This document shows, in pieces, positions 33,164 to 41,566 of a stretch of 64,000 nt of DNA. The notes under the pieces are model-generated. The model was not told the origin of the DNA. It worked only from the letters and a program-made list of their open reading frames with translations, and ran no database searches. Origin of the DNA: Candidatus Poribacteria bacterium (lineage in GTDB: Bacteria > Poribacteria > WGA-4E > WGA-3G); NCBI GenBank assembly GCA_026702755.1, contig JAPPBX010000112.1:79364-143363 (forward strand), written 5' to 3'. Within the stretch, counting starts at the first letter, position 1, and each line of letters begins with the position of its first letter. The position numbers and the translations under genes are program-made.

Positions 33164-35398
33164 TCACAGGTTATAGAGATACGTTACTTTAACAACAATG
33201 ACACGGTTTTCTAACTGTAACTCACGACGAGTGGTCGTACCAATGAGAGCATCACCCCAAGCCTCGTTATAAGCAACGAAAAGGTGACTCTTCGGGCTAT
33301 ATTCCCATCCGAAGAGGAGACTGAGTAGGTAGCTCTCATGAATTTCACCAGATAGTGGACGTGCCCTGCTCGCCTGTGCAAACATTCGGAGAAATGATTC
33401 ACGTGTGAATAGGTATGTCGCACGCAGCGAACTAACGAAAAATCTGCCGTCAATGGCACCTTCTAAATCGAGACTCTGCGCGTAGCTGCTGTCTAATTCT
33501 ATAGAAAAATTGCTCTGCGGTCGTAAGGTGGATTCAAAGGAGAGGCCCCGCTGTTTGCCTGCTTGTTGTCGTCCAAAGTTAAAATAGTCTGCGAAATCTA
33601 CAGAGATCCCGAAAGCAATTGGATATGTGGAGTTGGTATCCATCTCAAATCCATATCTGTCCGCTGTAAACACTTCGGTGAGTTCAACCTCCCGACTTCG
33701 AGTATAGTAGACATTAATGTCATCCAAGAGGATTTCCCTGAAGTCCATCCCGATGTCCGCACCTGCGCTCCATCTGAGCAGGTCTTCATCGAATTCAGGT
33801 GAGAGAGACAGGTCTGGGTTCCGCAGCCCCCATTCAGTAAAATACGCTGGTGTGTAGAGGCTTTGCGAGAGGCGGGCAGTTACGCCAGAAAAGAATTGAT
33901 GATTGCCCCAATGTGGAGAATAAGAGGAGCGCATATAAACACGCTGCCAGCCACGGTTTCGTTCTTTGCGTAGAAACCCTGTCTGATTGATTTCAAAGTG
34001 TGGCGCGACCCGCTCAAATCCGATACCACTGCTCCAAAGATAGTTGCGTTGTGCGAAGTCAACGGTATAAGCAAAGTTATCGCTATCTTCGCCCGGATGA
34101 AAACTACCCGCATATTGTCCCGTGAGATGATAAGTCTTGCCCAAGGCGAGGTTCATATCAATGCCGCCCACTCGACTGTGTTCCCAACGGTCACTGCCCG
34201 GTTGTTCCTTATTCACGAATAGAATTCCGACGTTTGAACGTTTGAGGATGTCGCGTTTAACACGGATTGCAGAGAACCATGCTTCCTCCTTTTCGGATGA
34301 AGTACTCTCAGAAAACCTGAATTCACCGGTCTGATTTCCCAAGACACCGATGGAGTAGCTCCCGACTTTCCCAGTAAGTTTACTGCCCCAGAGAATGTTG
34401 CCTCGACTCCCGATCCGACGGCTGAACATCAAATCATAAGGCGTTTCAAAAAAACTGTTTCCTTCAACAAAAAATGGGCGTTTTTCTGGAAAGCGCGTCG
34501 GAAAACGGGTCAAATTGATCTCCAATTGATCTGCTTCGACCTGTGCGAAATCAGGGTTGACAGTGACGTTCGCCTTCAAAGCACTCGTAACACTGTATTG
34601 CACATCTAAACCTGTTCCTAATTGCCGCGTTAAGTCAGTATCGGCAGCATCCATACCGCCCCCTAAAAGATAGGGCGAAATTTCAAAATTCTTTCCGGTC
34701 TCAATACCTTGGATGCCTACGATATGTCCTAAATCGGACATCCGCGTGACAACACCCGCCTGTGTCAACTGTTTCCACACCGTGACTTCGCTTTTCCGGC
34801 GGTTTACCCGTTCCACATCGAAACCCCAGATCTGTGTTGGCTTGTCAGTGAATCGGAAATTTGAGAAAGGGATTTTGAACTCGGCACTCCATCCGGATTC
34901 ATCAATATTGCTTTCAACCCACCAAATCCCTTTCCAGTTGCTGTCGCGTTGCGTATCCTCATATCGATAATTATCGCTTTGAACACCCGCTGGGTTTGTG
35001 GCGAATTTATAGCCTGTGCGATGATCATGATGTGGGTCAATGAAGAAAGAGATGACATCCGAGGCGTAGATGTCGCCGCGTCGCGTCATTCGATTGATGA
35101 TTTTGTTGGGTTCAGCATCGTAACATCGGAATGCGACGTAGATATTATGCACATCGTAAGCGATACGGAACTCCGTATCATCGGTTGCGGGACTACCGCG
35201 TGCCGGTTCGAGTTGAATAAAACCGCTGCGCGGTTCTGCTTGCTGCCACGCCTGATCGTCCAATATTCCGTCAATTTGCGGTGGCTCGCCGACAATTCGG
35301 TAGGCTTCAACGACGTGATCGCCTGTTCCTTCTGGATGTGCAAGGAGAAGTGTTGGATATGAGAGCATTAGCAGTAAGGCAATTATGAGTCTTGGCAT
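33164..35398 (-). CDS. DUF5916-family outer-membrane protein with CBM9-like domain
   Basis: A signal peptide (MPRLIIALLLMLSYPTLLLA) leads into a CBM9-like module (PPQIDGILDDQAWQQA, NIYVAFRCYDAEPNKI) and the long DUF5916 beta-rich region (NPDFAQVEADQLEINLTRFPTRFPEKRPFFVEG). It ends in Leu after alternating beta strands, as in an outer-membrane barrel. I place the start at ATG 35398. An in-frame TTG 36 bases upstream (35434) is the first base triplet of a perfect -35 promoter element and cannot be translated from that promoter. The family is widespread in Bacteroidetes and related groups; the role is probably surface glycan or metabolite handling. Confidence 0.87.
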   Translation of the reverse strand: MPRLIIALLLMLSYPTLLLAHPEGTGDHVVEAYRIVGEPPQIDGILDDQAWQQAEPRSGFIQLEPARGSPATDDTEFRIAYDVHNIYVAFRCYDAEPNKIINRMTRRGDIYASDVISFFIDPHHDHRTGYKFATNPAGVQSDNYRYEDTQRDSNWKGIWWVESNIDESGWSAEFKIPFSNFRFTDKPTQIWGFDVERVNRRKSEVTVWKQLTQAGVVTRMSDLGHIVGIQGIETGKNFEISPYLLGGGMDAADTDLTRQLGTGLDVQYSVTSALKANVTVNPDFAQVEADQLEINLTRFPTRFPEKRPFFVEGNSFFETPYDLMFSRRIGSRGNILWGSKLTGKVGSYSIGVLGNQTGEFRFSESTSSEKEEAWFSAIRVKRDILKRSNVGILFVNKEQPGSDRWEHSRVGGIDMNLALGKTYHLTGQYAGSFHPGEDSDNFAYTVDFAQRNYLWSSGIGFERVAPHFEINQTGFLRKERNRGWQRVYMRSSYSPHWGNHQFFSGVTARLSQSLYTPAYFTEWGLRNPDLSLSPEFDEDLLRWSAGADIGMDFREILLDDINVYYTRSREVELTEVFTADRYGFEMDTNSTYPIAFGISVDFADYFNFGRQQAGKQRGLSFESTLRPQSNFSIELDSSYAQSLDLEGAIDGRFFVSSLRATYLFTRESFLRMFAQASRARPLSGEIHESYLLSLLFGWEYSPKSHLFVAYNEAWGDALIGTTTRRELQLENRVIVVKVTYLYNL

Positions 35399-35405
35399 GC
35401 GTTTA

Positions 35406-35434
35406 ATTATAGTGGAAATCTGACGTGTTGTCAA
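35406..35434 (-). promoter_or_regulatory. Perfect consensus promoter giving a leaderless DUF5916 mRNA
   Basis: TTGACA (35434-35429), 17-base spacer and TATAAT (35411-35406) lie on the minus strand. The ATG at 35398 begins seven bases after the -10, where transcription itself should start. Confidence 0.8.
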
Positions 35435-35499
35435 ATGTCGTCGTTTTCAGCGAATTTTCCCATCTTCACCGGTCCGGTTCCCAATTTCACCTTCTCCAA

Positions 35500-35640
35500 T
35501 TTTATAGTAAAATCCGAAAACATGTGGACAATTGGTTAGTGAACGGGGAAACACCCAAGCAAAACACCCCGCCGCCGCTGGCGAGGATTGCATCCTCGCC
35601 TCCCCGCAATGTCCAAGTAATTGTGTGCTTTACTATAAAA
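35500..35640. mobile_element. 141-bp MITE-like element
   Basis: Terminal inverted repeats TTTTATAGTAAA (35500-35511) and TTTACTATAAAA (35629-35640) enclose a hairpin GCGAGGAT-TGC-ATCCTCGC (35581-35599). The left end continues as ATCCGAAAA, identical over 18 bases to the inverted sequence at 27117-27134. It lies in the gap between two divergently transcribed genes. Confidence 0.7.
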
Positions 35641-35794
35641 GTAATGTCAAATCCTAAAAATTTGTTACTTTTCCTTGAAAAAATCGTTAAATGTCTTTAA
35701 AATTTCTTGAAATGTGATTAGGGTAATGTGCCTGTTTTCTTTCGTATAGCGGATTCAAAAAGGCACGTGAAATCCGAAGTCCACCTAAAGTAAG

Positions 35795-35824
35795 TTGTCC
35801 AACGATTGGTCTTCATAGTATAAA
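35795..35824 (+). promoter_or_regulatory. Possible promoter of the PhyH-like gene
   Basis: TTGTCC (35795-35800) and TATAAA (35819-35824) are 18 bases apart, about 93 bases before ATG 35917. The rest of the gap from 35641 shows no gene. Confidence 0.4.
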
Positions 35825-35894
35825 GTGATTAGCTCGTAATGAAATGGAGAGCGGATTCGAGCAAAGAACTTTAAAGCACAAACTCACGTCATTT

Positions 35895-35919
35895 AACCGC
35901 AAGGAATAATAAAAAAATG
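35895..35919 (+). promoter_or_regulatory. Conserved leader box before PhyH-like gene
   Basis: AACCGCAAGGAA, an A-rich spacer and ATG 35917 match the box at 6753-6777 almost base for base. Confidence 0.6.
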
Positions 35920-36714
35920 GTTGAACTTACACAGAAGGACATCGAATTTTTCAAAACAGAGGGTTACTTAGTGAAACGGAACGTCCTTAACCCTGAATTG
36001 ATGGAACGGGCACGGACAAGGCTTTGGGACGGCGCGCCCGAAGGACGCAGACGTGATGACCCTGAAACTTGGATCGGTCCCTTCACCGCTGAAGAAGAGA
36101 ACATTGACAAAGACAATAACCGACGGGGTTTCCGTTGGAATTTCCGTGAGCCAGGCGGTGAAGCGTGGATGGTCCAACTTCTCGCGACTGACCCAAACGT
36201 CTGGGGGATGGCAGAACAACTTTTGGGCGAAGGGAATTTGGTGCAACCCGACCGTGTGCGCGGTATCTATTGCACGCTTCCTTACGGTGATGTTCCTAAA
36301 AAATCAATTGGCTGCCATGTAGACGCGCATCCATTCCATCTCGGTGCTGTCGGTTATATTGACGATGTGCCACCCGAAGGTGGTGGGTTTACGGTCTGGC
36401 CCGGGAGCCATCAAGTCTTCTATTACGATTACCACTCCCAATACAAAAACGAGCCAACACCACAGTACGATGTTGACCGCGAGCGCATCAGCAGAGGTCC
36501 AGGCGTTGAATGCTACGGTAACGCGGGGGATGTCGTCTTCTGGCATCATCGCATCGGGCATGCTGCTGGTCATAACTATTCACGGCAGATTCGGCAGGCA
36601 GTCCTGTACGATTTCCGCAAAATAGAATTAGAGCAAACGCAGGAAGAACCACCGAACGAGGACATGTGGCGCGACTGGCCCGGTATCAAAGCGTTGGAAA
36701 CTGACGAATCTTGA
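35917..36714 (+). CDS. Phytanoyl-CoA dioxygenase-family Fe(II)/2-oxoglutarate oxygenase
   Basis: The 265-residue protein has the facial triad His134-x-Asp136 (CHVDAHPFH) and a distal His in FWHHRIGHAAGHN (about 210-219). Arg in SRQIRQA may bind 2-oxoglutarate. GGGFTVWPGSH is the usual PhyH turn. Such enzymes hydroxylate small organic substrates in the cytoplasm. The substrate cannot be told from the sequence or neighbours. The conserved leader box sets the start. Confidence 0.87.
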   Translation: MVELTQKDIEFFKTEGYLVKRNVLNPELMERARTRLWDGAPEGRRRDDPETWIGPFTAEEENIDKDNNRRGFRWNFREPGGEAWMVQLLATDPNVWGMAEQLLGEGNLVQPDRVRGIYCTLPYGDVPKKSIGCHVDAHPFHLGAVGYIDDVPPEGGGFTVWPGSHQVFYYDYHSQYKNEPTPQYDVDRERISRGPGVECYGNAGDVVFWHHRIGHAAGHNYSRQIRQAVLYDFRKIELEQTQEEPPNEDMWRDWPGIKALETDES

Positions 36715-36748
36715 AACGGGCAAAATCCGTTTGCTTGTGGAATTGAAA

Positions 36749-36769
36749 GGGCAGGCACAAGACCTGCCC
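36749..36769. terminator. Hairpin between convergent genes
   Basis: GGGCAGG and CCTGCCC with a 7-base loop lie between two converging reading frames (ending 36714 and 36834), a position suited to a two-way terminator. It has no clear T run and is followed by CCTAC, like the GTAGGGG hairpin family. Confidence 0.45.
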
Positions 36770-36833
36770 CTACATGCAGAGGGACATAGGGGTAGGTTTC
36801 CTATCCTTCCATGTCTCAATACCTGTTCTGTAT

Positions 36834-37655
36834 TTATCTCAAACCCAATTCCCTCAATGTCCCCGCCATCATATCGTGAGCAATCTGTGCCTTCTCCATC
36901 CGCATGTGTGGAAATGTTTCCACCGAGATATACTTATCGTAACCGACTTTCCCCAAACTTTCCGCAAAGGTCCGAAAATCCAATTCATCTCCCTCTTCAC
37001 CCGGAATCAGAAAGGTGCTGTAAGGGTACATGCCTGTCACACCTTTTACATGGCAATGCGCGGTGAGCGGTCCCAGTTTTTCGGTAACTTCAGCGATGTC
37101 CTCACCGAGATGATAGAAATTGGTGATGTCGTTCAGAGACTTCAGCGCGTCGGATCCGACGTGCTCAATCAGAAGCGTCACTTTTGAAGAGGAATCAATT
37201 GTCGTTGCTTCATGATTGTGGATGTTCATTGTGATGCCGAGTTCCTCGGCACGTTGACAGATCGGCTTCAGCACGTCAACGAGGAGTCTCCATGCGAACG
37301 GGTCGCCGTTTTCACCGCCGTATCCAGTGAGAAAGTTAACGCCACCTGCCCCAAGGGCAACTGCTACATCTTGAAGAAGGGCGTAATGGTCAACTGCACC
37401 CTGCTGGTCTTCCACCGCCAGTTGGTATAGACCTCCTCCAGTAAACGGATTGATGACAGAGACCTTTAAGCCGCTGTCGCTTACCATCCTTTTGACCTCT
37501 TTGAGCAAACCGTCAGTGACTTCGCCGGATGGGATATGCGCTTCTGGTCCACACATCATCTCGATTGCATCGTAGCCTGCATCGGCGAGAATCGTGATAA
37601 CTTCTTGTAGGGGGATGTCTTTCATCCCACCTGCATGATAAGAAATACCGATCAC
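36834..37655 (-). CDS. Sugar phosphate isomerase/epimerase-type TIM barrel
   Basis: This is an AP-endonuclease-2/xylose-isomerase-like barrel: GISYHAGGMKD at the start, YDAIEMMCGPEAH, NIHNHEAT and HCHVKG at strand ends, and ISVETFPH near the C-terminus. These supply the Glu/His/Asp metal ligands typical of the family. The substrate is unknown. I choose GTG 37655, which has AAAGGAG eight bases upstream, rather than the first GTG at 37673. It follows the WD40 gene with 14 bases between. Confidence 0.83.
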   Translation of the reverse strand: MIGISYHAGGMKDIPLQEVITILADAGYDAIEMMCGPEAHIPSGEVTDGLLKEVKRMVSDSGLKVSVINPFTGGGLYQLAVEDQQGAVDHYALLQDVAVALGAGGVNFLTGYGGENGDPFAWRLLVDVLKPICQRAEELGITMNIHNHEATTIDSSSKVTLLIEHVGSDALKSLNDITNFYHLGEDIAEVTEKLGPLTAHCHVKGVTGMYPYSTFLIPGEEGDELDFRTFAESLGKVGYDKYISVETFPHMRMEKAQIAHDMMAGTLRELGLR

Positions 37656-37669
37656 TGTTACATCTCCTT

Positions 37670-38563
37670 TCACTGTTCCCTTACGAGAAGCGCACCGTCC
37701 TGCGTCGCGTACATAAGTTTTTCATCGTCCGCTGAAAAAGTCAATTCCCGAATGGCACCTTCCTGTACAGGAAACACGGATATAGGGTTATCGTCATCCA
37801 CATTCCACAACTGAATGTAGTTATCTCGCCCGCCGCTTACAAGCAGTTCACCGTCGCCAGAGAAAGCCAACGCATTGACTGAATCGGCATGCCCTCTTAG
37901 AATGGAGAGGAGATGTTTACTTTCCAAATTCCACATCCGAACAAGCGTGTCCGAACCGCCGCTTGCCAATACTTCGTTCTGTGGTGAAAAAGCCAAAGCC
38001 AAAACAAGTCCGTCGTGCGCTGAAAAGGTGGAGAGCATCCTACCCGTTTCAATTTCCCATAAGCGAATCTTGCCGTCCGCACTCCCACTCGCGAGTGTTG
38101 TACCATCTGGCGAAAATGCCAAACTCCTAATTCGCCCGGGTGCTTCAGTAGAGGATGCGAGCAACCGTTCTGTGCGTTGATCCCATCCCGGAAGCGGAAC
38201 GCCATCCGGTGAAGACGATGCTAATGCGTTCACCAGATTGGAATCCCCAGCCAGTGTTAGCACTTCTCGAGCGGTGGCAGTATCCCAGAGTCGGAGCGTA
38301 TTGTCTTCACTCCCGCTGGCAAGCAGAGAATTATCTGGAGCAAATGCCACTGCCCGTATATGTTCTGTATAACCTGAGAGCATCGCGAATTGCGCGCCGC
38401 TGGCAGTATCGTATATCCAGATACGGCCATCACCGCCCGCAGCGAGCCGTGTGCCGTCTGGCGAGAAGGTAATAGCCATCACCTGCTTTCTATCAAACCT
38501 TGATTTGAGTCCCGGAGGTAACTCAGATTGGATGCAATTCTGGAACATTTCTGTCTTTTTCAT
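37670..38563 (-). CDS. WD40 beta-propeller protein
   Basis: The 297-residue protein has WD40 repeats at about 40-residue spacing: VMAITFSPDGTRLAAGGDGRIWIYD, then IRAVAFAPDNSLLASGSEDNTLRLWD, and four more. No signal peptide or membrane segment is present, so it is likely cytoplasmic. It may act as a scaffold. The repeat count (about six to seven) suffices for one propeller. It stands in a leftward set with an MDR dehydrogenase and a sugar isomerase. Confidence 0.87.
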   Translation of the reverse strand: MKKTEMFQNCIQSELPPGLKSRFDRKQVMAITFSPDGTRLAAGGDGRIWIYDTASGAQFAMLSGYTEHIRAVAFAPDNSLLASGSEDNTLRLWDTATAREVLTLAGDSNLVNALASSSPDGVPLPGWDQRTERLLASSTEAPGRIRSLAFSPDGTTLASGSADGKIRLWEIETGRMLSTFSAHDGLVLALAFSPQNEVLASGGSDTLVRMWNLESKHLLSILRGHADSVNALAFSGDGELLVSGGRDNYIQLWNVDDDNPISVFPVQEGAIRELTFSADDEKLMYATQDGALLVREQ

Positions 38564-38587
38564 AATAATTTCTCTCTTACTACCAAG

Positions 38588-39616
38588 TTAAGACGAAGAA
38601 GACCAATCCAAAACAACGCCTGTGTATACATTCGGTTCATTGAGAAGACCGTCGTAAGCCTGCTTAATCTGTTCCGGTTTGAGGCGATGCGAGATTAAGG
38701 GTTCAACGTGCAATTGCCCGCGTGCCATCCAGTCAAAGATAGTTTGCTGTTTGCTCCATTGAGAGGTTCGGTTCCCGATGTCTGGATACATCGGCACACA
38801 CCATTCCAATGCGCCACGGATGGTAATCCATCGCAGATGCGTCTCGGAGAGCAGATCGGTCAGGTTTCCTTGGACTTCCACGCGCGGTGAACCAAGGATG
38901 ATGAGTTGCCCATGATTAGCGGTAGCACGGAGTGCCTGCATAACGACACCACTGTGTCCCACCGCATCAACAGTGATATTGCCAAGCCCACCACCCGTAA
39001 TTTCCTCAACGTGTGCTTGCGCTTCGTCAGCATCGCCACCGACGGTATGACGAATCCCACACCGCTGTGCAAGTTTCCGTCTCTCTGGCACCGGATCTAC
39101 ACCAATTACACGGCATCCGTGAATCTGAAACATCTGTGATGCCAGATTTCCAACAAGCCCTAATCCAAAAACAACGACCCACGGGTTCGTCTCGATCTCC
39201 CCGACAATAATCGCGGTCATTGCAACGCCTGCCATCCGTGATGCTGCAACGACAGCCGGATCTACCGCTTCTCTGACAGGCGCGACCAGCCGATCTTGTG
39301 AATATCGAATCGTTGAAGCGTGCCTTCCATAAGTGAAAACCCGATCGCCGGGTGCTGCACGGTTGACCCCTGCACCGACTTCACGGACGATGCCGACATT
39401 CGCATAACCAGAACGCCACGGGTATTCACACCATGAACCCTTCTGAAAGACTTTCGGTTCTCTCCCTGTATAATTTGCGAGTTCCGTACCACTACTGATA
39501 AAGGTATATTCTGTGTCTATCAGCAATTCGTCGGAAGCAAGCACCGGTGCGTCTATATCGGCAGTCTGCAACTCCACTTGGTTCTGACCTGTTACAACAA
39601 CCTCTCTTATTTTCAT
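38588..39616 (-). CDS. MDR-superfamily zinc-type dehydrogenase
   Basis: The 342-residue protein has the ISSGTELANYTGREP N-terminal segment, RSGYANVGIVREVG, GDRVFTYGRHA and a Rossmann fold VVVFGLGLVGNLASQMFQ, with VIGVDPVPERRKLAQRCG following. It is a paralogue of the protein at 29854. These zinc-lacking or single-zinc MDR proteins oxidise alcohols or sugars using NAD(P). The start overlaps the stop of the DUF202 gene by four bases. Confidence 0.86.
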   Translation of the reverse strand: MKIREVVVTGQNQVELQTADIDAPVLASDELLIDTEYTFISSGTELANYTGREPKVFQKGSWCEYPWRSGYANVGIVREVGAGVNRAAPGDRVFTYGRHASTIRYSQDRLVAPVREAVDPAVVAASRMAGVAMTAIIVGEIETNPWVVVFGLGLVGNLASQMFQIHGCRVIGVDPVPERRKLAQRCGIRHTVGGDADEAQAHVEEITGGGLGNITVDAVGHSGVVMQALRATANHGQLIILGSPRVEVQGNLTDLLSETHLRWITIRGALEWCVPMYPDIGNRTSQWSKQQTIFDWMARGQLHVEPLISHRLKPEQIKQAYDGLLNEPNVYTGVVLDWSSSS

Positions 39617-39939
39617 GATGCGTCTTTTTCTCCTAATTCTTCTAATTCTTCCTGCTTAATCTTGTGGATCAGTGCTTGCATCCGTTTGTATCTGAAGAGT
39701 CCAACGAAGAAGGTCGCAATGCCGAGTAAGATGAAGATGATGCCAATCGCCTCAAAAATGTGTGATTCAAAAATTTTGAGATGGACGAAAGATAAACCTG
39801 CGACGAATAGCGTCAGTGCCGTACGGATATAGGCAAGGAAGGTTCGCTCATTCGCGAGGATAGTCCGATCCGCAGCGAGATGGTCTCGCAGGATAAGTTG
39901 GTCTTCCAGTCCTGTGTAAGGCCTTGGTTTATCTGACAT
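39613..39939 (-). CDS. DUF202-family membrane protein
   Basis: The 108-residue protein matches DUF202 (YidH-like): LAADRTILANERTFLAYIRTALTLFVAGLSF, then a second membrane helix (AIGIIFILLGIATFFVGLF) and a basic tail. It is an inner-membrane protein of unknown role. A copy of the conserved leader box lies upstream, but with AGG in place of ATG; the real start at 39939 has GGAACGAG ahead of it. Confidence 0.86.
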   Translation of the reverse strand: MSDKPRPYTGLEDQLILRDHLAADRTILANERTFLAYIRTALTLFVAGLSFVHLKIFESHIFEAIGIIFILLGIATFFVGLFRYKRMQALIHKIKQEELEELGEKDAS

Positions 39940-39950
39940 TTACTCGTTCC

Positions 39951-39973
39951 TTTTTTTAATTTTCCTTGCGGTT
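39951..39973 (-). promoter_or_regulatory. Conserved leader box with lost ATG, before DUF202 gene
   Basis: On the minus strand AACCGCAAGGAAAATTAAAA is followed by AAAGG instead of the AAATG seen at the other copies. Translation starts 11 bases further on. Confidence 0.55.
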
Positions 39974-40020
39974 CGATAAGACCCATTTTTCCGAAACGAT
40001 GACTCATAAGTTAAAAAACC

Positions 40021-40350
40021 TTAAAAGAGATTTAAAATAATGACACCGGCGATCCATCCATAGAACGTCCGAATACACCGTAACCGCTTTGCTGTCCGCC
40101 GATATTCCGCTGTGTAACACGCGGGATTTTGGAAATAGAACGTTAAGCGTTTCGGCGTGGACAGATCAATTTTGGGTGCTAAGATGCTCATAACAAGGGT
40201 ACTTACACCGAGAAACACAACATTTATTATAGGCAGGACACTGAGAACCGCGCCAAATGCTATCCAACGCCACTTAGAAACACTGCGGGTTGCGTCAGTC
40301 CGTGCCACGTGGATCAGTGATGCGGATGGTGTTCTTGTTTCTGGAGCCAT
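40021..40350 (-). CDS. Small two-helix membrane protein, unknown
   Basis: The 109-residue protein has a hydrophobic hairpin at about 28-58 (WIAFGAVLSVLPIINVVFLGVSTLVMSILAP) and a C-terminal segment FYGWIAGVIILNLF. The middle is basic. No family is recognised and no clear ribosome site precedes ATG. The reading frame is intact and its composition fits a real gene. Confidence 0.55.
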   Translation of the reverse strand: MAPETRTPSASLIHVARTDATRSVSKWRWIAFGAVLSVLPIINVVFLGVSTLVMSILAPKIDLSTPKRLTFYFQNPACYTAEYRRTAKRLRCIRTFYGWIAGVIILNLF

Positions 40351-40433
40351 GCGTGGTATCCGGATTGGAACGCGAAGCTCTCTTGTTCCGGTCCTTTACA
40401 ACATTATAGAACGCCTTCTGCGCGCAACACGCA

Positions 40434-41177
40434 TTAGCCCTCGTAACGCAAATTTTTCCCGTTGTCGGGACCCCCTTGATGCCAAACCCAGACATTACGA
40501 AAGTACGCCTGTTTCTCAGGAGGCAACCCTTCAATCACATGCTTCGGTACGGACGGCTTATGAAACTGACACCCAACGAAATTATAACAATTGAAGATAG
40601 CTATCCGTGGTCGATCTGGATTCTGCCACGCAACCCCGGAATGACAAAGATTTTCCGTAAAGATGATGACCGAACCTGGAGGACAACTGTACGTTTCAAA
40701 GAGCGGTGAATCTGTTTGCCGATGTGCTTCAGGAATTTGGAAATTTGCTTTATGGCTTCCCGGCAGGAATAGCGTGCCACCTTCACCTGCCTTGACTTCG
40801 TTCAATTCAAAGACAACTCGCGTCAGTGCGGAATATATTTTCCCCTCTCGACACTGGTAATTGAAATTGGGATTCACATTTCGCACACCACCGTGTGGTG
40901 GGGGACCGCCGTTTCCGACGGTGCGATAGGTAAACCAACTGGATTCCATCCGAACTTCTCCCAGAATTTCATGGAGAACGTCAAGCACGACAGGATGATC
41001 GATTAAAAACGAAGCCGTCCCACCCGGGAACTGTCGTTCATGCAGCGGTAAAGATTCCGGGTCTGTTCGGATTGTCTCAATTTGCGTTTTCAGTGCCGCA
41101 ATTTCTGAAGGCTCTAAAACTTCAGGAATTAACAGGTAGCCTTTGAGATCGAAGATAAATTTTTGTTCTTCCGTCAT
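40434..41177 (-). CDS. Phytanoyl-CoA dioxygenase-like protein with H-G-G in place of H-x-D
   Basis: The fold pattern is that of PhyH oxygenases: FDLKGYLLIPEVLEPSEI at the start, GEGGTLFLPGSHKANF, SCPPGSVIIFTENLCHSG with the distal His179, and Arg191. The first metal site, however, reads His95-Gly96-Gly97, with no acidic residue two positions after the His. The start is ATG 41177 with GGGAGGAG just upstream; the frame runs back to TTG 41195 within that ribosome site. Substrate unknown. Confidence 0.82.
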   Translation of the reverse strand: MTEEQKFIFDLKGYLLIPEVLEPSEIAALKTQIETIRTDPESLPLHERQFPGGTASFLIDHPVVLDVLHEILGEVRMESSWFTYRTVGNGGPPPHGGVRNVNPNFNYQCREGKIYSALTRVVFELNEVKAGEGGTLFLPGSHKANFQIPEAHRQTDSPLFETYSCPPGSVIIFTENLCHSGVAWQNPDRPRIAIFNCYNFVGCQFHKPSVPKHVIEGLPPEKQAYFRNVWVWHQGGPDNGKNLRYEG

Positions 41178-41268
41178 AGCACTCCTCCCTGACAAATAAC
41201 ACTTCCAGTCATGTTAACGATTATATCAAATTTTGGGTTTAATTCAAAACGATTTTTTCGGAAGTACT

Positions 41269-41293
41269 CAGTTATCGGTTGTCAGTTGTCAGT
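41269..41293. repeat. Half of a palindromic heptamer element
   Basis: CAGTTATCGGTTGTCAG and a further heptamer lie in the gap between divergent genes; no opposite arm follows. Confidence 0.55.
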
Positions 41294-41383
41294 AGGTAAG
41301 GGTTCGTGAAGGTGCAGCCTTAATTGTCCGAACCAGGATTCACAGGATTCACTGAATGTCTCTAAAAAATAAATCACCTTTGT

Positions 41384-41413
41384 TTGACACTGAAGCATTC
41401 TATGTGCTATATT
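41384..41413 (+). promoter_or_regulatory. Strong sigma70-type promoter for the CADD/TenA-like operon
   Basis: TTGACA (41384-41389), 18-base spacer and extended -10 TGCTATATT (41405-41413). A leader of about 150 bases follows and contains a direct repeat. Confidence 0.75.
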
Positions 41414-41437
41414 AAAAGCATGCTATAAACAGCTTTT

Positions 41438-41512
41438 CGGTGTCGCTTGCAAACCGAAAACTTGCTATTCAAAAATCGGTGTCGCTTGCAAACCGGAAAT
41501 TGCTGTGTAAAG
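41438..41512 (+). repeat. Direct repeat of about 23 bases in a 5' leader
   Basis: CGGTGTCGCTTGCAAACCG occurs at 41438 and again at 41477. The first copy continues into AAAACTTGCTATTCAAAA, a sequence also present at 60123-60140 within another gene start. Confidence 0.65.
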
Positions 41513-41566
41513 CATCAACGTCCCGTTGAACTTTATCCACACAAAAGAAATGGAGTACCCAATTTA

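Noticed and set aside
36749-36769. Riboswitch or small RNA between convergent genes
   Set aside because: Only a single short hairpin is present; no conserved riboswitch core seen.
41420-41428. Leaderless mini-ORF ATG CTA TAA just after the strong promoter at 41384
   Set aside because: Two codons only; probably chance.
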